Part shown: in pieces, positions 18,701 to 25,462 of the stretch
How positions within the stretch are numbered: position 1 is the stretch's first letter
How the letters are laid out: each line of letters opens with the position of its first letter
NCBI RefSeq assembly: GCF_001514195.1
Contig: NZ_KQ948738.1
Location: forward strand, 273,207-337,206
From: Streptomyces griseorubiginosus
GTDB lineage: Bacteria; Actinomycetota; Actinomycetes; Streptomycetales; Streptomycetaceae
Length of the DNA: 64,000 nt
Direction of reading: 5' to 3'
Program-made: the position numbers and the translations under genes
The notes under the pieces: generated by a model
Databases searched by the model: none
What the model was told of the DNA's origin: nothing
The model's input: the letters and a program-made list of their open reading frames with translations, nothing else

Positions 18701-19204
18701 GGCAAGGAGATCGCCGACGACTACGGCATCCAGCCGACCACCGACCCGACGGAGTACACCCTGCCCGCCGGGGACACCGCGTACCGGCTGACCGTGGACA
18801 ACTCCCGTGACCCGGCCGTGTATCCGGTCAGCACCCGTGTCCACGCCGAGTGGACCTTCCGCTCGGCGAAGACCCCCGAGGGCGACTTCGCCACGGTGCC
18901 TCTGTCCACGGTCCGCTTCAGCCCGAAGCTGACCCTGGCGAGCACCGCGAAGGCGGGCCGGCACTTCGAGGTGCCCTTCACCGTCGAGGGGGCGGCGGCC
19001 GGACAGCGCCCGGCCGCGCTCGCCTTCCAGGTGTCGTACGACGAGGGCAGGACCTGGCAGCCCGCCAAGTCCGTCGGCGGGACGCACCTGTCGCTGAAGC
19101 ACCCGGCGAAGGCGGGTTCCGTGTCGCTGCGCGCGGAGCTGACCGACCGGGCGGGCAACACCGTGACCCAGACGATCGAAAGGGCCTACCTGATCACCGA
19201 GTGA
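15758..19204 (+). CDS. Large secreted S8 (subtilisin-like) serine protease
   Basis: 1148 residues. Signal peptide, then a low-complexity Gly-Ala-Val-Thr repeat (about 31-54), a pro-region, and the S8 catalytic domain with Asp256 (VAVLDTGID), His291 (GHGTHV) and Ser467 (GTSMATPHVAG). About 600 further residues form beta-rich C-terminal domains, as in other Streptomyces extracellular subtilases of about 1100 residues. Likely secreted and self-processed. It is monocistronic and ends in a strong hairpin. Confidence 0.93.
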   Translation: MQLRVRHRHAALAAGVASAALVLAGLPTGAGAVGTGTVGAGAVGTGTVGAGAVGIASGKSGRTASAVKTVTLVTGDRVLVDGTGQVSGVQRAQGREGMPFSVRVVAGHTRVVPGDAQLLLAQGKLDPRLFDVTQLVKDGYDDRGRSDLPLIVTFRGNKAPSTSPFTAAGARLGRQLPVVNGRAMRSAKKRGAGFWKAVTDNSAAGTARFASGAGVEKLWLDGKRRASLDRSVPQIGAPTAWAAGFDGTGTKVAVLDTGIDSSHPDLAGKVVAEHDFSGTGSTTDRYGHGTHVASTVAGSGAKSGGKYKGVAPGAELLNGKVLDDWGEGDDSEIIAGMEWAVAQGADVVNLSLGGPDLPGVDPMEEAVDRLSAESGTLFVIAAGNEGDGERTVGSPGSAASALTVGAVDKSDALADFSSRGPRVGDGGVKPDLTAPGVAITAAAAAGSFLAEQYPSDVPGYLTIEGTSMATPHVAGAAAILAQQHPGWSGERIKAVLTGSAKPGTYSSFQQGTGRVDLVRALDESVVTEQGPLDFGVQQWPHDDDTARTKKLTYRNLGTGPVTLDLSVDAYGVDRKPAAAGMFTVSPQRITVPAGGEASAEVTADTRAGTVDGSFGGSVTASSADGRIQVRSAVGVDREVESYDLTLRHTDEDGRATGDAVTSVADLNGSFYAEYADERDGELTVRLPKADYLLNGVIHPSTSSATHAVLVQPKLSLDRDMTVDVDARQAKPVDVTVPDAGAVNDDAAVTVEYGRGEGLDDAHLEFLLPTFVGSRFGRLGPDGSVTGLTSLFSGRWAGKDKDGRPVNYHLSWYREGSLDGFTAKIARRQLAKVELEVGEPVDGRRVQAEVTPHLPDGRLVPGGSDMRGDLPYRSTEYVLDNGVKWSVRTWQRFGDGQDAVFEGFLMRMPRHWKAGRTYAERFGVGVFGPVLNGPDDLGPGRGYPGVGRDGNTLRVFLPLFGDGSGHWGLSKPASVTSRLEADGKEIADDYGIQPTTDPTEYTLPAGDTAYRLTVDNSRDPAVYPVSTRVHAEWTFRSAKTPEGDFATVPLSTVRFSPKLTLASTAKAGRHFEVPFTVEGAAAGQRPAALAFQVSYDEGRTWQPAKSVGGTHLSLKHPAKAGSVSLRAELTDRAGNTVTQTIERAYLITE
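15848..15920. repeat. 30-bp coding tandem repeat in the protease leader
   Basis: Two full 30-bp units (15848-15877, 15878-15907) plus a 13-bp partial third encode a ten-residue GAVGTGTVGA repeat right after the signal peptide of the S8 protease. The unit is a multiple of three, so copy number could change without a frameshift. Confidence 0.85.
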
Positions 19205-19216
19205 CCTGCCCACGCA

Positions 19217-19256
19217 CCTGTGCCCGGGACGGCCGTACCGCCGTGCCGGGCACAGG
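19217..19256 (+). terminator. Hairpin terminator after the S8 protease
   Basis: Arms CCTGTGCCCGG (19217-19227) and CCGGGCACAGG (19246-19256) pair perfectly; an inner ACGGC/GCCGT pair extends the stem. It begins 13 bp after the stop codon. No U-tract, as usual in this group. Confidence 0.7.
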
Positions 19257-19394
19257 CGTGTCCCAACCACCGTAAGAAAACGGCCGGTTGGGGCCAATGA
19301 TTCACATGGGGTGACTCACGGGGACTAACGTGGAAGGCCCCGAACGGCGTTCGACCGTTCGGCGGTTCCCCCATCGCGCACACGAGGAGCGTCC

Positions 19395-20210
19395 ATGGCT
19401 GATCAGGCGGAGAACGCGGCAGCGGAGGCACTGCCCAAGATCGACACCTCCGTCCCCCAGTCGGCCCGGATCTGGAACTACTGGTTGGGCGGGAAGGACA
19501 ACTACGAGGTCGACCGGGTGGCCGGGGACGCCTTCCGGGAGATCTTCCCGGGGATCGAGACCGGCGCCCGCGCCGCCCGGTACTTCCTGGCCCGTGCCGT
19601 CCGCCATCTCGCCGGTGAGGAGGGCGTACGGCAGTTCCTGGACATCGGCACCGGGCTGCCCAACGTCGACAACACCCACCAGATCGCCCAGCGGGTGGCC
19701 CCGGAGTCCCGGATCGTCTACGTCGACAACGACCCGCTGGTGCTGGCCCACGCCCGCGCGCTGCTCACCAGCACACCGGAAGGCGTCACCAACTACGTCG
19801 ACGCCGATCTGCGCGACCCGGCCACGATCCTGCGGGAGGCCGCGCGGACCCTGGACTTCGACAAGCCCGTCGCCCTCATGCTGATGGGCATCCTCGGCCA
19901 CATCGAGGACCACGAGGAGGCGTGCGCGATCGTGCGGGAACTGGTGGCCGGGCTGCCCTCCGGCAGCTTCCTCGTGCAGTACGACAGCACGGACACCAGC
20001 AAGGACTACCTCGAGGCCATCCAGCAGTACAACGAGGGCGGTTCGATCCCGTACATCCTGCGCAGCCCCGAGCAGATCGCGCGCTACTTCGACGGTCTCG
20101 AACTGCTCGAACCGGGGGTGGCGTCCTGCTCGCGCTGGCGCCCCGACACCGAGGCTCTCGGTCTGCCGGCCGAGGTCCACCAGTACGGCGGGGTCGCGCG
20201 CAAGAACTGA
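19395..20210 (+). CDS. SAM-dependent methyltransferase (DUF574 / Methyltransf_19)
   Basis: 271 residues from ATG 19395. N-terminal PQSARIWNYWLGGKDNYEVDR is the family signature; FLDIGTGLP and YVDNDPLVL are the SAM-binding motifs. Streptomyces have dozens of these paralogues, often beside Scr1/DUF397 regulator pairs; here an XRE regulator with an Scr1-type C-terminus lies convergent just downstream. The substrate of the family is unknown. Confidence 0.9.
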   Translation: MADQAENAAAEALPKIDTSVPQSARIWNYWLGGKDNYEVDRVAGDAFREIFPGIETGARAARYFLARAVRHLAGEEGVRQFLDIGTGLPNVDNTHQIAQRVAPESRIVYVDNDPLVLAHARALLTSTPEGVTNYVDADLRDPATILREAARTLDFDKPVALMLMGILGHIEDHEEACAIVRELVAGLPSGSFLVQYDSTDTSKDYLEAIQQYNEGGSIPYILRSPEQIARYFDGLELLEPGVASCSRWRPDTEALGLPAEVHQYGGVARKN

Positions 20211-20213
20211 GAC

Positions 20214-20312
20214 GGACCCAGGAGTCAGGACCCAGGAGTCAGGACCCAGGAGTCAGGTCTCCTGGAGTCAGGTCTCCTGGAGTCAGGTCTCCTGGAGTCA
20301 GGTCTCCTGGAG
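20214..20312. repeat. Composite tandem repeat between convergent genes
   Basis: Three 14-bp units GGACCCAGGAGTCA (20214-20255) are followed by three 15-bp units GGTCTCCTGGAGTCA (20256-20300) and a partial fourth. The second block covers the stop codon and last residues of the XRE regulator. The two unit types are partly complementary (CCAGGAGT against CTCCTGG), so the array can fold back and may end transcription from both sides. Confidence 0.85.
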
Positions 20313-21203
20313 GATGCGGTGCAGGATCGTGGGCGTCTCGTCCGGTGACTCGGCCTCCACCGCGAGGCTGTTCAGCGCGTCCCAGTAGGACTCGATGTCG
20401 GCGGGCCGGTCCGGGTAGAGCCCGGTGGTGAGTTGTTCGAGGTAGACCAGGTCGGGCAACTCGCTGCCGGGCAGCCGCACGACGGTGATCGGGCCGCCCT
20501 CCGCGGAGTGGCCGCCCCCGTGGAACGTCATGACCTGCACGGTCACCTGGGGAAGCCGGCACATGTCGATGAGGTGCCTCAACTGGGCGCGCATGGTCGC
20601 GGCTCCGCCGACCGGGCGGCGCAGCGCCGCCTCGTCGAGCACGGCCCACAGCCGGGTCGCGGGCCGCCGGTGCAGGATCCGCTGCCGGGAGAGGAGTAAG
20701 GCCACGCGTCGCTCGATCTCCTGTGGGGAGGCGTCGGCGTGGGCCCGCCGCAGGGCGGCACGGGCGTAGTCCGGGGTCTGGAGCAGGGCGGGGACGCGCT
20801 GCACCTCGAAGCAGCGGACCAGGCTCGCCGCCTGTTCGGCCGCGAGATAGGCCTGGGCCCAGGCGGGCACGACGTCATGGAAGTCCTGCCACCAGGCTGG
20901 GGTGTTGGCCTCCTCGGCGAGCGTCATCAGGGTGGCGCGCTCGGCCTCGTCCGTGACCTCGTACAGGGTGAGCAGGTCGGCCACGTCCCGCAGCTTGAAG
21001 CCGTGGCGGCCCGCCTCCATGCGGCTGATCTTGGACCGGGAGCCGCGGATCACGTGCCCGGCGGTCTCCCGGGAGATGTCCTGGCGTTCCCGCAGTGCGC
21101 GCAGCCGTGCTCCCAGCAGCAGCCGCGGCACCATGGGCCCGGCCGACGCACCGCCCAGGAGTCCGTGTTCGGTAGGTGTTCCTGCGGGCTCCGTGGCACC
21201 CAT
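20298..21203 (-). CDS. XRE-family regulator with Scr1-type (DUF5753) C-terminal domain
   Basis: 301 residues from ATG 21203, which has GGGAGA about 8 bases upstream; ATG 21209 is too close to it. Helix-turn-helix at about 28-80 (LRALRERQDISRETAGHVI then SKISRMEAGRHG), followed by the long DUF5753 domain found in BldB-partner-like Scr1 regulators. These are usually next to a DUF397 protein, which I do not find here. Its C-terminus is encoded within the tandem repeat array. Confidence 0.88.
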   Translation of the reverse strand: MGATEPAGTPTEHGLLGGASAGPMVPRLLLGARLRALRERQDISRETAGHVIRGSRSKISRMEAGRHGFKLRDVADLLTLYEVTDEAERATLMTLAEEANTPAWWQDFHDVVPAWAQAYLAAEQAASLVRCFEVQRVPALLQTPDYARAALRRAHADASPQEIERRVALLLSRQRILHRRPATRLWAVLDEAALRRPVGGAATMRAQLRHLIDMCRLPQVTVQVMTFHGGGHSAEGGPITVVRLPGSELPDLVYLEQLTTGLYPDRPADIESYWDALNSLAVEAESPDETPTILHRILQET

Positions 21204-21344
21204 GGGCATGTCTCCCTGCGGTGGTACGCGACCGTGCTGGTGTACAGGCACTGCGAGTTGCCATCGTAGGGGCTGAGGGCCGGGCAAGGACCGGGGGCGC
21301 GTAGCGGCTGAGGGTTGGGCGCGCACCGATGGCCGGAATCGGCC

Positions 21345-22607
21345 CTACACGCAGTCGGCGGCCGCCGGGTCCGCGGTCCGTGCGGCCGGGCCGCCGAACC
21401 GGATGCCCTTCGCCTCTTTGCCGACGGCGCTCAGCAGGATGACGACCGCCAGGGCGGGCACGACGGTCCAGGTCATCGCCGCGGGATAGCCGTGCCGTTC
21501 GGCGAGGGCCTCCTGGATGGGCAGGTTGAGGGCGGCGATGAGATTGCCGAGCTGGTAGGTGACGCCGGGGTAGAAACCGCGGATCGCGTCCGGACTCATC
21601 TCGGTCAGGTGGGCGGGAATCACGCCCCAGGCCCCCTGGACGCACAGCTGCATCAGGAAGGAGGAGAGCATCAGCCAGCCCGTGGTCGTGGACAGCACGA
21701 AGAAGGGCACCACGACCAGGCCGGCGGCCGCCGCGATCATGATCGTGCGGCGGCGGCCCAGCCGCTCCGAGAAGGCGCCGAGCAGCGCGCCGCCGATGAT
21801 GGCGCCGATGTTGTAGACGACGGCGATGGCGATGGAGGTGTCCGGGGACAGGCCCAGGCCCTTCTTCACGAAGGTCGGGTAGATGTCCTGGGTGCCGTGG
21901 GACATCCAGTTGAAGGCCGTCATCAGGGCCACCAGGTACACGAAGCGCCTGAGCACCGCCGGATTCCTGAACACCTGGTGGGCGGGGGTGCGGTTGAGCT
22001 TGACGCTCTTCTCCCAGACCTCGCTCTCCTCGACCCGGCTGCGCACCCACAGCGCGACCAGGGCGGGCACCAGGCTGAAGGCGAACAACCCGCGCCAGCC
22101 GAAGACGGGTTCGATGACGAAGAACGCCACGGCGGCGAGCAGGTACCCCAGCGAGTAGCCGCTCTGGAGCAGCCCCGACCAGAAACCGCGCCGCTCGGCG
22201 GGGATCTTCTCCATGGCGAGGGCCGCGCCCAGTCCCCACTCGCCGCCCATGCCGATGCCGTACAGCAGCCGAAGCACCAGCAGGACGGCGTAGTTGGGCG
22301 CGAAGGCGCAGGCGAAGCCGACGACCGAGTAGAAGACGACGTCGACCATGAGGGGCACCCGCCGGCCCCGGCGGTCCGCCCACATCCCGAAGACGAAGGC
22401 GCCGACCGGCCGCATCACGAGGGTGGCGGTGGTGAGGAAGGCCATGTCGGTGAGGGAGACGTGGAAGTCGTCCGCTATCTCGCTGTAGACGAGGACCACC
22501 AGGAAGTAGTCGAACGCGTCCATCGCCCAGCCCAGGTAGGCGGCGAGGAACGCGTTGCGCTGATCCCTGGTGAGACCTCGCGCCTGCTCCGAGACGGTCT
22601 TCAGCAT
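21345..22607 (-). CDS. MFS transporter, sialate/carboxylate (SHS) type
   Basis: 420 residues from ATG 22607; the frame extends to 22691 but residues before the Met are not family-like. Twelve hydrophobic segments are evident. DAFDYF in helix 1, GMWADRRGRR between helices 2 and 3 and RLLYGIGMGGEWGLG in helix 4 match the sialate:H+/lactate-type MFS branch. It probably imports a small organic acid. A 140-bp gap separates it from the XRE gene on the same strand. Confidence 0.85.
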   Translation of the reverse strand: MLKTVSEQARGLTRDQRNAFLAAYLGWAMDAFDYFLVVLVYSEIADDFHVSLTDMAFLTTATLVMRPVGAFVFGMWADRRGRRVPLMVDVVFYSVVGFACAFAPNYAVLLVLRLLYGIGMGGEWGLGAALAMEKIPAERRGFWSGLLQSGYSLGYLLAAVAFFVIEPVFGWRGLFAFSLVPALVALWVRSRVEESEVWEKSVKLNRTPAHQVFRNPAVLRRFVYLVALMTAFNWMSHGTQDIYPTFVKKGLGLSPDTSIAIAVVYNIGAIIGGALLGAFSERLGRRRTIMIAAAAGLVVVPFFVLSTTTGWLMLSSFLMQLCVQGAWGVIPAHLTEMSPDAIRGFYPGVTYQLGNLIAALNLPIQEALAERHGYPAAMTWTVVPALAVVILLSAVGKEAKGIRFGGPAARTADPAAADCV

Positions 22608-22863
22608 GGCGGCCCTTCCCACGGTTCCGCCGGTCAGGCTAGGTCGGGGCAGCGAAGCACACAACGCAAACACCGGCAAAGCAAGAGCCACAATTGCCCC
22701 AAGAGGGCGCCCGATTCACCGTTCGCGCCGGGGAAGCGCGACCGAAGGCGCCCTATCCGTGCCGGGCGGGGGCGGGGACACTGGGGCGTCGGCACCGGCG
22801 TGACCCCGTCCACCGTCGCCGGTGCACCGGCGTGGCCCCGTCCACCGTCCTCGGGAGGCTTGC

Positions 22864-23760
22864 GTGACGAGAACTCGCCGTACCGGCTTCGGACGACCGC
22901 AGGTGATCGCCTCGGTGATCAGCCTGCTCCTGGCCGCCGCGCTCGCGGTGTCCGACGCGACCGCGGCGACGACGGCGGCGCCCGTCGCCCCCTCCGGTTC
23001 CTCGGTGACCGGCGCCGCTTCCGCCGTCGAGTCCCTCGGGATCGCCGGGACGAGTTGGGCGGTGGACGAACGCACCGGGAAGCTGAGGGTGTTCACCGAC
23101 TCCACGGTCACGGCCGCGGAATTGGCCAAGGTCCGCCGGACCACCGGCCGTTGGGCGGGTACCGCCACCCTCGAACGGCTCGACGGCCGGCTGCGCACCC
23201 TCCTGTCTGGCGGCGACGGCGTCTACACGACCGGGTGGCGCTGCTCGGCCGGGGTCAACGTGCAGAGCGGCTCCACCTACTACTTCGTGACCGCCGGCCA
23301 CTGCACGGACGGCGCGTCCACCTGGTACACCGGCTCCACCCTGACCACGACGGTCGGGTCCACCGTCGTCACCAGCTTCCCGGGCAACGACTACGGCGTC
23401 GTCCGGTACTCCAACCCGGCCGTCCCGCACCCCGGCACGATCGGCTCCGTCGACGTGACCGGCACCGCGACGGCCCGCGTCGGCCAGAGCGTCTGCCGCC
23501 GCGGCTCCACCACGGGCGTCCGCTGCGGCGTGATCACCGGCCTGAACGCCTCCGTCAACTACGGCGGCGGAGACGTCGTGTCCGGCCTGATCCAGACGAA
23601 CATCTGCGCGGAGCCCGGCGACAGCGGCGGCCCCCTCTACGCCGGAGACAAGGTCATCGGCATCCTCTCCGGCGGCTCCGGCAACTGCTCGACCGGAGGG
23701 ACCACGTACTACCAGCCGATCCAGGAAGTGCTGGAGGCCTACGGGTTGTCGGTCTATTGA
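22864..23760 (+). CDS. Secreted S1 serine protease (streptogrisin-like)
   Basis: 298 residues from GTG 22864 with GGGAGG at 22854-22859; the frame opens at 22822 but lacks a ribosome site. Signal peptide (to about 37), a short propeptide of about 75 residues, and a chymotrypsin-fold domain with His146 (TAGHC), Asp176 (NDYGVV) and Ser254 (GDSGGP). Cysteines are positioned for three disulfides as in alpha-lytic-type enzymes. Propeptide-assisted secretion is expected. Confidence 0.92.
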   Translation: MTRTRRTGFGRPQVIASVISLLLAAALAVSDATAATTAAPVAPSGSSVTGAASAVESLGIAGTSWAVDERTGKLRVFTDSTVTAAELAKVRRTTGRWAGTATLERLDGRLRTLLSGGDGVYTTGWRCSAGVNVQSGSTYYFVTAGHCTDGASTWYTGSTLTTTVGSTVVTSFPGNDYGVVRYSNPAVPHPGTIGSVDVTGTATARVGQSVCRRGSTTGVRCGVITGLNASVNYGGGDVVSGLIQTNICAEPGDSGGPLYAGDKVIGILSGGSGNCSTGGTTYYQPIQEVLEAYGLSVY

Positions 23761-23783
23761 GGGTCAGCGTCTTCGTATGCGCT

Positions 23784-25268
23784 TCACAACCAGAGCTTGA
23801 CCGCCTCGAGCCAGCGTGTGTTCTCCAGGGCGCCTCCGAAGATGTAGCCGGGGCGGGGCTGGGTGCAGTCTGCGCTGCCCCAGTCGTAGCCGTGGACCTT
23901 GGTCGAGCGGCAGAGTTGGCCGCTGCCGATGTTGATGGCGAAGCCCGTCATGTAGGGGGCGCTCGACTTCGTACTGCCGATGTAGTTGTTCTTGCCGTCG
24001 CCTATGACGGCCGTCCAGTGTGGCTTCCACTTGCCCCGGCCGTCGGTCGACTTCGCATCGTGGACGAAGGCGTTGGCGGCCGAGCCGGCTCCGCCGTACA
24101 CCGCGATGTTGAGGGCCTTGATCGGATGCGTTCCGCTCGTCGTTCCGGCGAGGGTGCCGTCGCACACGGGTTTCTGCCAACCCTGCCCGGAGAGGTACGC
24201 GCGGTAGCAGATGTGCCGCCCGGACGGGTCGCTCCGGTGGAGCCGGTTCACCGCCGTGGCGGCGGTCTCCTGCGCGGGCTTCGCCGTCACGGTGGCCCGC
24301 GGTGGCCTCGCGGTCACGGTGACGGTGACCCCGCCCACGCCTCCGGCTCCCCCCTTCTCTTCTCCCTTCTTCTTCGGGGCCTTGGCACTCGCCGACGCTT
24401 TCGGCTTGGCGGACGGTGAGGCGGCTGTCGCACTGGGCGATGGCCGCACGGTCGAAGACGTGGCCGACGGGGTGTCCTCGGCCAGGGGAGTCTCTGTCTC
24501 CGTGCTCGAACGGGCTGTCTGCTTCTGACGCCCCCCGTCGTCCGATGCACTGCTGCCCAGGATCACCAGCGGAACGATGACCAGGGCGGCCACGCCGAGC
24601 GCCACCGGTCCTACGACCAGGGGCTTGTGGAGCAGACCGGGCGACTTGTACTCGTCGTCCGACTGACGCGTTCCGTTCCTCGGGGCGGCCTTCGGGGCGA
24701 CCTTGGGGGCGACCTTGGGGGCCAGGCGGACGACGGGCGGGGGTGGCGCGGCGGGTCGCTGTTGGTGCTCCTGTGTGTACGGCTCGACGTCGAAGCCATC
24801 GTCTTCGTCCGCTTCGCCCGCTTCGTCTTCTTCGCCTTCGTCTTCTTCGCCTTCGTCCGCTTCGCCCGCTTCGGCTTCTTCGGCTTCTTCGGCTTCGTCC
24901 GCTTCGAGATCAGCAGGGTCGGGTACTGCTGCGGACACACCTACAGGGACTTCGGCGGGCTCCGGCAGCGCCTCCCGCTGTTCCAGAAGGCTGCTCGAAC
25001 CGTCCGGGGCGACCTCGACGAACGCCACGTAGCCCGCGGAGGGGTCGGAGATGGTCGCCGTCACGCCGGCGTCCAGGTCCCGTGCGTATCCCTGGAGTCT
25101 GTCGAGGATCGCGGCGTCGACCGACTCTCCGTCCGCGACCTCGACGGGTTCTCCGTCGATGGTGGCCGAGCCGTCTCCGGAGATGACCACCGCGTGGCGT
25201 GGCCCCGGCACGAGGCGATCGCTCCCCGTGACCGGCTCGTCCGTCTCTTCCTCTTCACCCCGGCTCAT
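23784..25268 (-). CDS. Membrane protein with cytoplasmic N-terminal domain and ChW-like repeats outside
   Basis: 494 residues from ATG 25268; the upstream frame is not coding-like. Domain order: an N-terminal domain of about 75 residues (18-95) that is clearly similar to the start of the 49.7-kb gene (GDGSATIDGEPV against DDGLAEINGDPL, and PDGSS in both); a Glu/Asp/Ala-rich run near 120-155; one membrane helix near 217-238; a Ser/Thr/Ala/Pro/Lys linker; then two ChW-like motifs, GWQKPVCDGTLAGTTSGT (about 360) and GYDWGSAD with a terminal RWLEAVKLWL. ChW repeats are thought to bind surface polymers. Divergent from the BTAD regulator. Confidence 0.75.
   Translation of the reverse strand: MSRGEEEETDEPVTGSDRLVPGPRHAVVISGDGSATIDGEPVEVADGESVDAAILDRLQGYARDLDAGVTATISDPSAGYVAFVEVAPDGSSSLLEQREALPEPAEVPVGVSAAVPDPADLEADEAEEAEEAEAGEADEGEEDEGEEDEAGEADEDDGFDVEPYTQEHQQRPAAPPPPVVRLAPKVAPKVAPKAAPRNGTRQSDDEYKSPGLLHKPLVVGPVALGVAALVIVPLVILGSSASDDGGRQKQTARSSTETETPLAEDTPSATSSTVRPSPSATAASPSAKPKASASAKAPKKKGEEKGGAGGVGGVTVTVTARPPRATVTAKPAQETAATAVNRLHRSDPSGRHICYRAYLSGQGWQKPVCDGTLAGTTSGTHPIKALNIAVYGGAGSAANAFVHDAKSTDGRGKWKPHWTAVIGDGKNNYIGSTKSSAPYMTGFAINIGSGQLCRSTKVHGYDWGSADCTQPRPGYIFGGALENTRWLEAVKLWL
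24801..24907. repeat. Microsatellite-like (CTTCGYC)-type run encoding an acidic tract
   Basis: A run of CTTCGTC/CTTCGCC/TTCTTC triplets encodes the Glu/Asp/Ala-rich segment of the ChW-repeat protein on the minus strand. All units are whole codons, so slippage would only change tract length. Confidence 0.8.
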
Positions 25269-25462
25269 GGCTCTTCCTTTCTGACGCGTCCCGGCCCAAC
25301 GGCCCGATCGGGGACGGTGTGGCGGTCCCCGGGTAGCGCAACGGGCGCTCGTTCGGGAATGGTTCAATCCCGCCGACCAGCAAATTGCGGCGATCCGACC
25401 ACGAGGTGACATTCCGTCAGGGGGCGCGTGGGGCGGGATGGATGTTGAGTACAGTCCTGGGG

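Noticed and set aside
16937..19297. 786-residue minus-strand frame inside the S8 protease gene
   Set aside because: Shadow of the protease reading frame; Arg/Gly/Val/His-rich with no motif.
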